Below are positions 31,174 to 43,394 of a stretch of 64,000 bases of DNA, one piece after another (positions within the stretch are counted from its first letter, which is position 1; the number at the start of each line of letters is the position of its first letter). The notes below the pieces were generated by a model that saw only the letters and a program-made list of their open reading frames with translations, did not search any database and was not told the origin of the DNA. A program made the translations under genes and the position numbers. Source of the stretch: Fonsecaea monophora (lineage: Eukaryota; Ascomycota; Eurotiomycetes; Chaetothyriales; Herpotrichiellaceae); the NCBI RefSeq assembly GCF_001642475.1, contig NW_019173942.1:186001-250000 (forward strand), written 5' to 3'.

Positions 31174-34089
31174 TCATGCTCGCCATCCCTGCACGAACTC
31201 ATGCAGTCTATCGATGACGACCCCAAAAACAGCATTGACACTATCCGCCAACACCTGATCTAGAGCCCTTACCGCCTCTTCTTCACTGACATCAAGATTA
31301 AATCGTTCCCTTACTTTGCCTACAGCACCGCCCATACCCCCCATCTGTTCCTCCATCAGCCTAATATCCGTGACAGAGCTCTGAACCATCAGACTGAACA
31401 GGTTCAGCACCAAGGAGCTGGACTTGCGCAGGGTCGTATAGGCTGTGAAGCAGAATTGTTTGAACTGGGCGTACTGTGGTGACGCGGTGCCACCCAGTCC
31501 TTCCACCATTTCTTTGCACAATTTGATGAGTGGTGCAAAAGGCTTCGGATCACGTCCAAGAATGAAGCCAAAGTCGATGTGGAAGAAGTGGCCCGAGGGT
31601 TGAAGCAAGAGATTGTCGAGGTGGCGGTCTCCGACCCCCAGAATGTACGTGATCACACAGTATCCAGCACACGATCTTATGTATGTATCCATCGTCTCCT
31701 TGCGGACACCAAGGGGTCCCGATGCGTCAGGATTGTTGGCACGTAGATACGCTAGCACCGACCCCTTGTATTTCGCCGAGATCACTGATAGCGCAGTGGA
31801 TGGTATGAACTGGACAGCGCCAGCGGATGGCGAGGTTGCGAGGATACGGTAGGGAGTCAGTTTCAGGTCAAGATTCTCCTTGAGCAGGAGATTATTCATC
31901 AGTGTGATAATCTGAATAACAAGCTGATCTTGCCGCAAATCATCGCCCGTCTTGAAAATGATGGGGTATTTGCCGTGTGTCTGCGTTCGCTGTGACGACG
32001 CACTCGAACTTTCAGCAGCGCTCGCGACCTTGAAATTCAGGTACAATGGTGACAGTGACGACTTGAAGACATTGGCCTCGTCGGGATAGATCCCACACAC
32101 TTGAACCTCAGGGTCAAGGGGGAGCGGTATTGGTGGCTCGATTTTGACAAGTTCGTTCTTGGGATCAGCCAGTGTCTTCTTGAGCAACTCGATCTTTTGT
32201 ATGCGGTTGGTCCTGCTGAACCGGATCTCCTTGCTGATACTTGACAAGATGGTGATCAGTTCACCTTGTCTCAACAGCGTCTTGCGTAAACTCGGATCAC
32301 GCTTTTCTAGCTCCACCATGAAGTAGTATTCCACTCTTGCAAACACTGCACGGTTTGCGGCGCTCGTGTCACTGCCTTGGTCAACACATTCAACCATGAG
32401 GAACCAGTGCAGGTGGTTGCCTAGCATAAAATTATTGGCAGCACGGTCGATCAGAAACTTGGCTAGTGACGACGCTGGAAGCCCTTCCTCGGTACTCTCA
32501 TACTTCTCAAATTTCAGGGCTTGGACGAGTTGAAGGAGGTATAACTGCAGTTCAGCGTCCCCAGCTTGTCGGAGTCGGTCAACAGCATATGCCCGGACGA
32601 CTGGGTTGTCATAAGTCGGACCAAGCAATTCGAGAGCTGCATCAACATCGATCTTGGCCCACCTAGGGATCAATTCAACAAGTTGACGGACCTCGTTTGG
32701 ATTCGTGAAATCGGTTGCTTTGACGACCTTGGTCAGAGCTCGTTTATCACGGCTCAGGTGCCGTCGGAACGTCCAGATGACATCTTTGTCTTGGGCACTC
32801 AGCTCTTGTGTTGGCCCATACGACAGAATCTCATTGAGTTCGTCCCTCATTTTGGCATTCGGCTTTTGATCGCTATCGGAAAATGCATTCCTGTCGCTTC
32901 GGACTAGTCGCCGATGTTTGCTCTCACAAGGGTTTTCCCGTTGGAACTGCTCGGGGTCAAAGATCTGGACGACTGGGAAATCCTCGTCATCCGCCACAGA
33001 TGTGCCTGGAGCGATGCCTGGACCATATCTGACTTCTGGTGGAGGTTTTGCGCCTACGGCTGAAGCCGAAGGAGTGTTTTGAAATTCTTTCATCATCTTT
33101 GATGGTTCATACCCATAATCTTCAAATATGATGGGGAAGTCCCACCGCGGGAAGTCGACATAAAGAGTGAAACGTTCTTCGTCGTCTGTGTTGTCGTCAG
33201 AATCGTCGTCAACATCAAGCTCGGCGTGTCCGTTTGCAGTCTCATTCAATCCCTTAGGTAACATTTGCGCCGACTTGCGCTTCGATGGCTTATTGGCCGA
33301 GGAGCGTTTCCGTGCAGCTTCCTCGACTTCACGGGCTTTCTTGCCAACATTCTGAAAGACCAGTTGATCTAGCCAGTCGTTCTGGGGGATCTCATTCATT
33401 TCATGTTTTTTGAAAAGCTGCTCCAGTCTTTCGAGCTCTTCCTCCTCCGGTATAGGGGGAGGGGGTTGCTCATTGGGCTTTCGACGTTTTGGGCGGGGAA
33501 TGTGTGGCGTTCTTGACGGTGACTGACCATCAGCGGGTCTTCGGCGGTATACTTTGCATTTCTGGCGACCCTTCCGCAAAGTGCCATCTCTATCAAACAA
33601 TGGAATGGTCGTGCCGCCGAACGGCACAGCGTGGTCAATACTGCCATTCTCTGGACATGGCGAGATATCCCACACAGTGATGGCAACTTGAGAGGAGGCG
33701 GGACAGTCCTTGACCAGAACAGGTAACTCCAGCCACTTATTCCAGGTTCTGTTGTTCTTGAAGAATGTATGTGGTGTTTGCAAGGAGACTCCTAACGGCT
33801 TGGATTCGGCCCATAGCTGAGCAGTCACATAAAGCTCTGAATTCGGACTTTGGACTGATCCGATGTGGCGTATTTCTGGGTGTTTCAGGAGAACAGTATA
33901 CGGGAAGGAGTGTTGTTTGCCCTCCAATGTATTGCTAGATACAAGGAATTAGTACAAAGGACCTGTTATCGGTCTAGAATTGACGGCAACGAGCGGGTAA
34001 GAATGAGAGCCGATTAAGCCAGGGACTCACATTCTGACACAGACGGGAAAGTCTATCTGGCGAGAGGTCGCAAAGGTGTAAGTATCCAT
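31174..34089 (-). CDS. vps34: Class III phosphatidylinositol 3-kinase Vps34
   Basis: Two exons, 34031-34089 and 31174-33934, with a 96-nt intron, give 939 aa. Domain order: C2 domain (about 20-250, with a long acidic/basic insert around 150-240), the helical PIK domain (about 370-570, VIWTFRRHLSRDKRALTKV) and the C-terminal lipid kinase domain. The kinase has IIFKTGDDLRQDQL (ATP-binding Lys), the catalytic loop ILGVGDRHLDN and the activation segment FHIDFGFILG at about 785-815. It ends with the amphipathic C-terminal helix EFVQGWRA needed for activity. Vps34 makes PI3P on endosomes and phagophores with Vps15, Atg6/Vps30 and Atg14 or Vps38. The small first exon (MDTYTFATSRQIDFPVCVRI) is conserved in type with other fungi and supports the start. 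Confidence 0.97.
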
Positions 34090-34562
34090 GATGGAGTGCT
34101 AGAGGAGCCACTAGCCATCGTTTCTAAGAAGTAGCAACAGATATGTCAATGTGTACCATCTGTAGATGGTTCGATGGTTACTAGTTGACAGAGTGAAGCC
34201 TGATGGATGAACAAGGCGGGCGTCCCTGGGGAAGGCTGTTACGCTAACCTATATTGGATTAGCGTATCTTTCGAACGCGTTGAGGTTGAGGATCAGGTTG
34301 CCGCGTCTTGTGGAGCCTCGTGCCTTGTCCTCGTCCCTCCCAATGTCCAAGGTCTTCGCCCATTACCTTGCTTCATACCCCTTCTATCGTTTATAGGCCT
34401 GTGGTTAGTGTAGCGTGCTTTGTATCGTGAAGGCGTGGAGGAAAATCCTCTCGCATTACTTTCTCTCAAAGTTTAGGCTGCCCCTCACCCACCCACCGAG
34501 TCCAATCCTTAGCGATTCGTCGCACGGTCCTTCTGGCCTCGCCCGTGCGGAATGCGCCAACC
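34090..34562. promoter_or_regulatory. Divergent promoter, vps34 / nse4
   Basis: A 473-bp spacer between divergent start codons. It contains CT-rich tracts near 34320-34500 before the Nse4 start. No TATA box was recognised. Confidence 0.45.
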
Positions 34563-36005
34563 ATGGCCCGTCTAAACACCCAAGCTATCTCGACTGATCC
34601 TGACAACGAGATCCTCCCGACCTCCCCAGACAGTCATACAGCTACATCGCATGCACCCCAGTCAACCATTCAGACGGACGACTCCGATAAAGAGAACGAG
34701 CATCATACCGCGGGGAATCACAAGAAGAGGAAGAGTGCTACAGTCAATATGTCAGAGAGGACTCCTGCCGACTCTCGGAAGCGAAGGAGAACAGGTGTAG
34801 AGGAATCACAGACTCCTTCCGTCCAACAATACTATGATCCCGATCAAGATCCTGAAGAACGACGCCAGGTCCGCAAGGGTCTGCGCAGTCTTTACGCGGA
34901 GCTCCACGACTCCAGGGCCGAATACCTTCAACCTGACTCAAATGGCCTCGAAGAGACACTCATAAGATTGGACGGAATTTACAAGAATGTCAAGCAAACT
35001 TCAGAGGCCACTATTGATTCGCGATTACTCGTCGACACTGCAGACCTGTCTTACAGAAAGATCAACAATTTGACGCTGGGCGATGGGATGATTGGTGTTG
35101 ACGTCGACGATTTCGTCACGAAATGTATCATGTTCATGAAACAGGGCAACGAACCCGAAACGGCGCATCGCGATGCTCCTACCAGCACTCAAACCCAGTC
35201 TCAACGGCGAAGGCGGCATCAGGACGCGGATGAAGAGGACGAAGGCGATACCATGAATTGGGAGTACTTGGGGAAAAATGCTTGTTTCCTGTACAACTCA
35301 CGGCCTTGCCTGACCGGCTTTCTCCTTGGCCCTCTATCGGTTCAAAAGAAGATCCGGCAGCAAACCCAGCGGAAAGCTCGTGAAGCTCGTACTGAGCCCA
35401 CGCAAGCGGTGCGTCCGGTCGAGTTGGGCGACGAGGATCTGCAGAAGCAGGAATCAGCCAACCTCACTGAGATCTGCACCGAGATCGCACGTCTATTGCA
35501 CAAGAGTATGACTACAGGACAGGAAAATGCTGAGAGAGAAGTCAACGAAGTCGAGGAGGTGCTTTCGGAACAGCAGACACGAGAGCTCCTACGGAGGAAT
35601 GAAATAGCTGATAATGGCTGCGTGCCACTGTTCAACTTCTGTGTCAACCCGAAATCATTTGGACAAACAGTCGAGAATATGTTTTATGTGAGCTTTTTGA
35701 TCAAGGAAGGAAAAGTGGCGTTGGACTTTGATAGCGACGGGATGCCGACATTGGGTCTGGTACCTGAAAAGAGCCTCGCAGAGAGACAGGAAACACAGCG
35801 TAACCAAGCGATCTTCACGCTCGACTTCGACGTTTGGGAAGACATTGTCAAGACATTTGGCATCCAGAAGAGCATCGTCCCTCATCGAAGGGAGGAGAAG
35901 TATGACGACGGAATACTCGACTATGCGCATATGGAAGACGATGCTGACCGCAGAGAAGAAGAAGAAGAAGAAGAGGAAGAGGAAGATTCTGATGCCTATT
36001 CATGA
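34563..36005 (+). CDS. nse4: Nse4, kleisin subunit of the SMC5/6 complex
   Basis: Single exon, 480 aa from the ATG at 34563 (MARLNTQAIS). The first 95 residues are disordered with a basic cluster (SRKRRRTG). The N-terminal kleisin part RRQVRKGLRSLYAELHDSR and ...TADLSYRKINNLTLGDG binds the Smc6 neck. The middle holds SVQKKIRQQTQRKAREART. The conserved Nse4 C-terminal winged-helix block PLFNFCVNPKSFGQTVENMF followed by FLIKEGKVALDFD binds the Smc5 head. The tail is a Glu run ending EDSDAYS. The SMC5/6 complex acts in homologous recombination and SUMO-linked DNA repair in the nucleus. The frame continues upstream of the ATG only with a GTG and no other Met. Confidence 0.95.
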   Translation: MARLNTQAISTDPDNEILPTSPDSHTATSHAPQSTIQTDDSDKENEHHTAGNHKKRKSATVNMSERTPADSRKRRRTGVEESQTPSVQQYYDPDQDPEERRQVRKGLRSLYAELHDSRAEYLQPDSNGLEETLIRLDGIYKNVKQTSEATIDSRLLVDTADLSYRKINNLTLGDGMIGVDVDDFVTKCIMFMKQGNEPETAHRDAPTSTQTQSQRRRRHQDADEEDEGDTMNWEYLGKNACFLYNSRPCLTGFLLGPLSVQKKIRQQTQRKAREARTEPTQAVRPVELGDEDLQKQESANLTEICTEIARLLHKSMTTGQENAEREVNEVEEVLSEQQTRELLRRNEIADNGCVPLFNFCVNPKSFGQTVENMFYVSFLIKEGKVALDFDSDGMPTLGLVPEKSLAERQETQRNQAIFTLDFDVWEDIVKTFGIQKSIVPHRREEKYDDGILDYAHMEDDADRREEEEEEEEEEDSDAYS

Positions 36006-36729
36006 AGTCGGGGTTATTGGGTGATGATGTGATGTTTTTGTCTTTGTACAGCGAAGCAGCCATGTGTCTGTTCTCATGCGGTGGATCAGTGTTTTCTTTG
36101 TCAAGCTTCTTCTGTCTTTCTACCGTACATGTCATGAGATGAATGGAAGGATTCGGCACATCACCAGCCGAGCTCGAGCTCACAGTCTGACTGCTGCTGG
36201 ACTAGCTTGCAGGGCACGGGGTCCGATTTCCCTCGCCTCGACCGATATACTGGACTTGTGCCGTCTCATGGCACCCCTTGGAGAAACGAGTCTGGATCCC
36301 CTGGCCGTGGACGTTGCATTAGACGGCGCAATACATCACTAGGTTCTTTTCTCCGTCCATGTTTCCCCGCGCTGCCCGCAGTTTTCCCTGGCCATCGTCC
36401 AATGATTTCACGTCTGATCTGCACATCACTTCCCGGTCGATCCTCCGTCTCATATGCCGAATTACATGGGTCCCTGTCTCAGGGCCTCAAGTGTCATGAT
36501 CCAAGGTGATGCAAGATGAACGAGCCCGGGCATAACGGCCTCTTTGCCGATCGGTTCTGGTCCGTCGGGCTGTGATACTCAGGTTGCCACGTTCCAAGGG
36601 ACCATGGCCCATGATATAAGGTGATGGTACCGGCATGCCTGTGAGACGACCGTCCCCTTCTCCCTTGTTGCGAGAATCCTCAAGAGTCAGGCAAGCAGTG
36701 AATATCAGGATTGTCTTCTCAACGACAAG
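36006..36729. other. Spacer and promoter of the DAL5-type permease
   Basis: A 724-bp spacer. No gene or clear GATA-factor cluster was recognised. Confidence 0.4.
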
Positions 36730-38611
36730 ATGGAAAAATCACTACCCGCAGAACACCATGAGGATACAGAACCAGAGGTAAGCAAGGCACCTGTAGGATC
36801 TCAAACACGCCACCAGGTCTCCTGACGCGTCACTTGGTACAGAAAGTCGTGATCGAGTCTCCTTCCAGCGAAGAAGGCACCTATATCGTCGACCCTATCG
36901 AGTATGAAAAGCGCAATCGACGCCTGAATCGGCGACTCGACATTCGCATCCTGCCCCTCTGCTGCTGGGTCTACCTGCTCAACTTTCTCGATAGAGGCAA
37001 TATTGGCAATTCCAAGGTGCTCAACTCGGAGACCGGGGATGACTTGCTTCAGCAGACCCACATGACGGCCAATGGCTACGCCGTCACCGTCTCCCTCTTC
37101 TCGCTCGCCTACACAATCTTCGAGGTGCCTAGCAACTATGTCATGAAGCATTGGGTCCGGCCGTCGCTGTGGCTGGGGTTCCTCCTGTTTGCGTGGGGTG
37201 CATTGACGATCGGGTTCGCTGGTGTGCAGAACTATGCGACGGTCGTGGTGTTGAGGTTCTTGATTGGTGCCTTTGAGGCCGGTTTCTTCCCAGGTAACAA
37301 AGCTCATTTGATCCTTTCGACCTCGGTCGATCCAGCATGCTGATGCCTCTGGTTGTGGTCTTGGGGGTGATCATCACCAGAGGACAAAGACGAAGCATTG
37401 TTGATGGACGTGCCGGGTTAGGAACAGGAACATAAGACTGACAATACATCCCCACCCCCTTTTCTAGGTATCGTCTACTTCATCACGATCTGGTACCGCT
37501 ACAACGAGCGCGCCGTCCGGATCGCCTGCGTCGTCGCCTTCTGCAACCTCGCCGGCGCCTTTGGAGGCGCGATCGCCTACGGGGTGGGCCACGTCAACGG
37601 CTCTGCCGGCCTGGAGGGGTTCAGGTGGCTCTTCATCATCGAAGGCATCATCACGCTGGTCTCGGCGTCGTTCTTGTTCTTCCTCCCCGACTATCCCGCC
37701 CGAGCCAAGTTTCTGAACGAGTCGGACAAGCGCTTCGCCGAGGACCGCTTGAAGGAACGAGGCGGCGGCTATCTCAGGAGCCACGCCTCGAGAAAGGAAG
37801 TCCTCGAGACATTCTTCAGTCCGAGGATGTTGGCGCATTACATCGCATACGTGAGTGTTTTTCTTTCTATTGATCTTCCTCTTCGTACCCTCCTAACACA
37901 TATCCTATCCTGTGTTGCCCACTCTTGGGGCATGGGTTGCAAGGATGGCGCTGTCTCGCGGAAGCATCTTAGAAGGGAACCCCTAAACCAACAAAGAAAG
38001 CTGACTCCGATGCGATGGTGTATGACCAGATCGCCGACGTCGTCCCCCAAGGCTCATTCACATTCTTCACGCCAACCATCGTCAGCGGGCTCGGCTACAC
38101 GTCGATCCACGCACAGCTCCTGACGGTGCCGCCGTGGTGCGTGGGCTTCGTCGTGGCCATCACGCTGTCGTACTCGGCGGACCACTTCAACGCGCGGGGC
38201 GTGCACATCACGATCGCGTCGCTGGTCGGCGCCGCAGGGTGGCTGGCGGCGGGCCTGCTGCCGCCGGACGCCTACGCTTCGCGGTACGGGTGTCTGTGTC
38301 TGGCGGCGTGCGGGGCGTTTCCCGTCGCGCCATCCATGGCCAACTGGGTCGCGTGCAACACGCCCTCGCTACTGACCATCCCCTTCGCTATCGCCCTCAA
38401 CAACAGCTCCGCCGGCATCGGCCAGATCATCGCCCAGTGGATCTGGAAGGCCGACGAGGCCCACAAGGGTTACCCGACGGGCAACTTTGTCTGCGCCGCC
38501 TGCGGCTTCTTCGTCGCCGCTATGAGCGCCGGCCTGAGGCTGTGGTACGGCCGCATGAACAAGAACGGGGTAAGGGACGCCAGTGGAGCAGAGCGGATCT
38601 GGGTCCTGTAA
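36730..38611 (+). CDS. MFS permease, DAL5/allantoate (ACS) family
   Basis: Four exons (36730-36777, 36843-37293, 37468-37850, 38030-38611) with introns of 65, 174 and 179 nt give 487 aa. Family signatures are RLNRRLDIRILPLCCWVYLL, LNFLDRGNIGNSK in helix 1, FEVPSNYVMKH in the second helix pair, RFLIGAFEAGFFPG before exon 3, and GLEGFRWLFIIEGI with FLPDYPARAKFL in the central loop. The C-terminal half (SGLGYTSIHAQLLTVPPW, APSMANWVACN) completes the twelve-helix fold. Relatives carry allantoate, nicotinate, pantothenate, biotin or other organic anions in symport with protons; the substrate here cannot be read from sequence. All exon joins are in frame; the last acceptor (GACCAG) was chosen because it restores IADVVPQGS before a transmembrane helix. 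Confidence 0.88.
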
Positions 38612-39035
38612 AAAAGGGGATCCAGATATATCTATAGCCCTGGTGTACGCGTGTGGAAAGGGGAGAGGGAAGAGAAAAGAGAACCAAAAAGAGAGCAAGT
38701 GTTTGTTGACAAGATGTTGTGAGAACAAGGAGTACAGTAAGGGGAGCGAACACTACCCGTGTAGTTTTGTTTTGTGAGGTCATTAGCTATCTCTTCAACA
38801 CCTGCGGTGTCTTAAGTCTATACATCCCTCCCGGTATATGTGTAGATGTCACATGTAATGCGACATTTCTTGGTGTCTAGAAGTCCGAAAAGAGATGGAG
38901 CAGGCAGATTATTGATATGTGTGTGAGAAGCCCGAGTTCGCTCTATGCATGTTTTTTTCTTCTCGATATAGAACAGCCACCTGACCAAATTCTAGGTTTG
39001 GAGGAGGAAACGGCCGCAAGGGTCCATCTTGTTCT
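38612..39035. other. Convergent 3' spacer
   Basis: A 424-bp AT-leaning spacer between the convergent permease and glutathione reductase genes. It probably holds their 3' UTRs. Confidence 0.45.
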
Positions 39036-41001
39036 CTACCTCATTGTCACCAATTCCTCTGCGCTGGTCTGGTGTCATTCGTAAGTAATCTGGACCTCAA
39101 GACGAGCAGGAATATGGAGGATAAAACATACCGGGTGGATCGCAACACAGCTATCAAAATCTTTCTTCGTTGCGCCCATTTTGACGGCAACACTGCGCAA
39201 GGACATCGTTAGTAAAAGGTGGACCAGAAGAGTGACATTGGATATCTCTTCAAGCATGCCGCGCAGCAGAGGAGGGGAATTGTTAGTGGACACTCACCCA
39301 AATCCTTGCATCATCTCGTCAACTCCTCGGCCCAGGATATGCAGTCCCACGATCTCTTCGCGGGGACCTTGACACACGAGTTTGAACTCTGTCGGCTCTT
39401 TCTTTTTCTCCTCTGGCGGGTATCTAGCAAATCCATTAGTTCCGTGTTCGTCTAGGGCACCGTGTTTTTGGCGCCCGGCATCAGTAAATGTTGCTTACAC
39501 GTCGTAGAACATGGCCGAAAACTTGGTATGATAAACTTTGATGTTTTCTTTGCCATACCTCTCGATAGCTTGAGGTTCGGTGAGGCCTGTGGCGCCGACT
39601 TCGGGGTGCGAAAAGACCACCGAGGGGATGCGATCGTAGTCGAGGTACGAAGCCTTGAGTTCAGGAGGTCCGAAGAGGCGATTACCTAGTTGACGACCGG
39701 CGGCGATGGCGACAGGTGTCAATTCAGCCTTGATTCTTTGTTAGCAGCAGGCTCATCCGGGTGTCCTGGAGCTTCACTACCTGTCCTGTAACGTCACCCA
39801 GAGCATAAATACCCTCGACTGATGTGTTCTGGTACTTATCCACGACAATGTGCCCCGTCTTGTTCGTTTTGACCGGGATTTTCTCCATCCCCAAACCTCT
39901 TGTTTCTGGGCCTCGGCCAATTGCCCATAACAGCTCGTTGGTGATCATCTCAGTACCATCGTTCATTATTAACTTGAGCTGCTTCTCTCGGGGGTCGGAG
40001 CCGTCTTCGCTACCAGGGTTCAATTGTATGACTTCCTTGATACCAGGATGGTTTCGATGTACGTGGATGCCAATTTCCTCATAATGCTTGGTCATGGTTT
40101 CTTGGATCATCGGATCAAATTTTCTCAAAAAGGTGTTGTGTCGGATGAACAAGTGCGTCTCAACACCGATGGCATTCATCACACCCGCAAGCTCGACTGC
40201 GATGTATCCTGCGCCAACGAAAACCATCTTCTTTGGGAGATGTTTGATCAGGAAGTACTCGTCGGACGTAATGCCATACTCTGAGCCTTTGATGCCTTCG
40301 GGCTTTGTCGGGTATGATCCAGTTGCAATACAGATATGCGGCGCCGTGACTCTGAATGCTTCGCTTCCATCTTTGGGCGTGACCTCCATCTCATGCTCGC
40401 TGATAAACGATGCTTGTCCCTTTATCAGATCAATGCCTTCCTTGGCCCAGTTATTCTCATAGGCGCCATTGAGGACTTTTATTCTGGCATCACGCTTCTC
40501 GACGAAGGTCTTGAAATCGAAGGAGTTTCCGTCGCCAAATTTGTAGCCGTAGTGCTTGCCTGCTGCGATGGCTTCGCTGATGGATGCAAAGTTCCAGGTC
40601 ATTTTCTTAGGTACGCAGCTAGCACGGAAGATCAGTACATGGACCCCAATTCTTTGGGTATGAGTCTTTCTTTACCCAACGTTGACACAGCAACCTCCCG
40701 ATACCCCGGCGTCGATGATACACGTCTTTGCGCCATACCAACCACTTGCTCTTCTCGCAGCACCACTTCCACCTGATCCACCTCCGATGACTATGTAGTC
40801 ATATTGCTTCGTGACTGGAGCCATATCCGAGGAAGAGGAGGAGAATTGCTTAGAGAGACCTGCGAGTCTAGAGACGGAGGCCGGGGACGAAGCGGGGTTC
40901 GGCCGCGACGGTGCAATGTGCAGAGACCTTCCAGACGCCAGAATCGAAGGTCGTTCGAGGGTAGTAGCAAGTCTGGAGAGACGACCGAACCCAATTGACA
41001 T
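39036..41001 (-). CDS. glr1: Glutathione reductase, probable dual mitochondrial/cytosolic
   Basis: Six exons (40676-41001, 39781-40618, 39499-39728, 39298-39423, 39132-39192, 39036-39068) give 537 aa; the last two exons are tiny and the last encodes TSAEELVTMR. The FAD-binding motif YDYIVIGGGSGGSGAARR is followed by the redox disulfide CVNVGC (Cys105/Cys110) and VPKKM. Then come the NADPH domain (VFVGAGYIAVELAGV, with RHNTFLRKFD), the second FAD motif GIYALGDVTGQ, and the catalytic His/Glu in AIHPTSAEE. Residues 1-59 are basic and Ser/Ala-rich, a likely mitochondrial presequence, and Met60 directly precedes the folded domain (MAPVTKQYDY). Yeast Glr1 makes both forms by alternative starts; the same is inferred here. 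The residue before the disulfide is Cys104 where Thr is usual. Confidence 0.95.
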
Positions 41002-41570
41002 GTCACGGGAAGGAGCAGGACAAAAGAGCAGGAAAGGCAGGCCCAAGGGTTTTTATCGCAATCGCGGGAACGGTCTTTATTGGAATGTCCGAATCTTGAT
41101 CGCTAATAATGCTTTCGATCGGTGGGCTTCTCTGTATGCGAATGCAGTTTGGCTGATGATGTGATCCGTGTCGCAGGACGATTCCTTTGAACCCCACCAC
41201 AACGTTCCGCCAATAGCTTTCAATCTACGACCATCAAGCCGGGCACCCAACCGGGGCCAGGCCCGAGTGCTTAGCAAATCATGCAGCAACAGCACCAACC
41301 GGGGTGTTGGCAGCGACAAGGAATCTCTATTGTCTTTTGGCAAGATACGAGTAGGGGATAGTCAACCATAAGGATGACTGATCTAGCTGCAGACGATGGC
41401 CACTCCGTCACTTTTGGCCCAGACAGGCGTGCACCAGCAGGTTTTCTTCTGTATCTGGACACTGTGCCTTCCTAGAAGAGGCAGGTTACGATAACCCAAA
41501 GCGAGATTGAACTTGAATCTTATTATCGCAATAACTCAGATCCGTTGACCATACAGTGTGCACAGAGCAT
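41002..41570. other. Spacer between glr1 and the enoyl-CoA hydratase
   Basis: A 569-bp spacer between two minus-strand genes: promoter of the reductase and 3' flank of the hydratase. I searched by eye for a Yap1-type TTACTAA or TTAGTAA site and found no convincing one. Confidence 0.4.
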
Positions 41571-42598
41571 CTATAACTTGGGTTTGCCTCTTGGGTCTGG
41601 CGATTTTGAGCCAATGTCGACCTGATCCCACCAAGGATATGCAGGTGGTGCGTCCTGTGGTAATTGCCCAGTGAAATTGACTGGCCTCTTCTGCAGGAAG
41701 CTCTCAACGCCCTCTAGGTTGTCCTTGCTGCCAAACAAGCCGTGAATGACCCTGGAATCAAGGAGATGAGTGCCCTCTGCACTGTCTGCGCCTCGGTACA
41801 TCAGCTCTCTCATGAGCTTTGTTGAGACGACCGAGGTATTCTTTGCGACCTCATCGGCAAGCTCGAGTGCTCGAGACAAGGTTGCTTCTGGTGTTGGGCA
41901 TAGCTCGGAGAAAAGAGTGCCAAACAGCGGACTGTCCGCAGGATACACGGAGCCAGTGGTGGTCACATGCAGCGCTCGAGAGTGCCCAATCAATCGAGGG
42001 AGGAAGTAGGAGGAGCAGGCTTCCATGACGAGCCCTCGTCTACTAAACACGAAGCCAATCTTGGCCTTCGCATATGCGATGCGGATGGCTGCTGGCAGGC
42101 ACATGGTGATGCCCACACCGACAGCAGCGCCTTGGATGGCCGCGATGGTTGGCTTGGAGCAGTGGTGGATTGCCAAAGAAGCTCTCCCTCCGCTGCGCAA
42201 ATAGATCAGCATCGCCTTTGTATGTTCGGTAGTCATCCTTACCCATCTCTGTGATCCACGTCACGTTCAGTCTTGGGATTCTTAAGTTGGCCCTTTTCAT
42301 CTCTTGCACCCAAGAATCCAATATCCAAGTCGGCTCCTGCGCAGAAACTCCGTCCCGCACCGGTCAAGACAACAACCTTGACCCGCGGATCAATGTCGAT
42401 GATTTCATAGAGCCGTTCCATATCCTCCCGCATCTGATCTGTGAATGCATTGTGTTTCTGCGGTCTGTTCAAGGTTACGAGCAGCACCGGCGTGGGAGTT
42501 GGTGAGGATGCCGGGACGTGAGAGACCTTGATCTGCTTCAGAGGTAGGGTAGTATAGGAATCCGGGATTTGGATAGGTGGGTGGGGTCTGGGAGGCAT
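41571..42598 (-). CDS. Enoyl-CoA hydratase/isomerase, possibly peroxisomal
   Basis: Two exons, 42243-42598 and 41571-42192, with a 50-nt intron, give 325 aa. Crotonase-fold blocks: VTLNRPQKHNAFTDQMRED, VVVLTGAGRSFCAGADLD (first oxyanion strand) and KPTIAAIQGAAVGVGITMCLP (second oxyanion Gly), then KIGFVFSRRGLVMEACSSYFLPRLIG. The last block has Glu at the position used by many hydratases and isomerases. An insert around 105-125 (LGARDEKGQLKNPKTER) precedes the splice. The C-terminal sequence RGKPKL ends in PKL, a noncanonical but known PTS1-like tripeptide, so peroxisomal beta-oxidation is plausible. The choice between hydratase and delta3-delta2 isomerase is open. Confidence 0.88.
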
Positions 42599-43323
42599 CT
42601 TGAGTGAAATGAACACGCTTGTAGGGTACCGAATGGACGAATGTGTCTGGGAAAAGCGTAGAGATGGCGGAAGACAGTGGGACTTCCTCTTTATGGGCCT
42701 TTGTATATGTCCAGTATTGTCAATTACCCTCGGTTCAATCCACGTGCCTAGGTACCTGTTGAATTGGAGAGCTTATGCGGGGCAAGGGTTAGCCGGCGGG
42801 TTACTGTGAAGGGAGCAATTGGTAATTCCAGGCCATATTATCGTTGATGTAGGCAGTCATCACTGTTTTGGGTCAATCCTGTAGATCAAACGTTCTTGAT
42901 GGTTATCACGATGGATTGTCCACATTCTATTTCGAATGGATATCAGCTTGATGATCTTCCTTCTCTTGCGACAGGGGTACGCGACTCGCCGGGCAAAGGA
43001 CGTGGCTTGGATTCTAGCACTCAACAGACAGACTCTTGTGGCCATTCTGTCGTAGTCGTGAGCGGGAAAGTGATCGTCGAGGGATTTGCTGGAGGACTTG
43101 ATTGTACAAGGACTCGAGTCTTCGTGGCAAGGGAGAGTGTCTGAAGCTCTCTTAGGCGGGTTTTGCCTGCGCACATTAATTTCGGACGGCTGCTTGCGCG
43201 CAGTCAAACCTCAGAAATAACTCCTTTGGAACTGTTGCCATCAGGTCACTACGCTTTTTGCGGTTGGGACCATGATGATGGCTTAACAGCACAACTACAG
43301 CCTCCTGACAGCGAATGCCCTAA

Positions 43324-43339
43324 CTTACGATATCGTAAG
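43324..43339. repeat. Perfect 16-bp palindrome
   Basis: CTTACGATATCGTAAG reads the same on both strands. It lies in the gene-poor gap with no adjacent gene. Confidence 0.7.
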
Positions 43340-43394
43340 ACACTCTGAGAGACCAACCTATCGTTCAAAACCAGTCTCTAAATATTGCTACTCT

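Noticed and set aside
42896..43144. 82-aa plus-strand frame in the gene-poor gap
   Set aside because: No motif, no start context, and an equally long antisense frame overlaps it.
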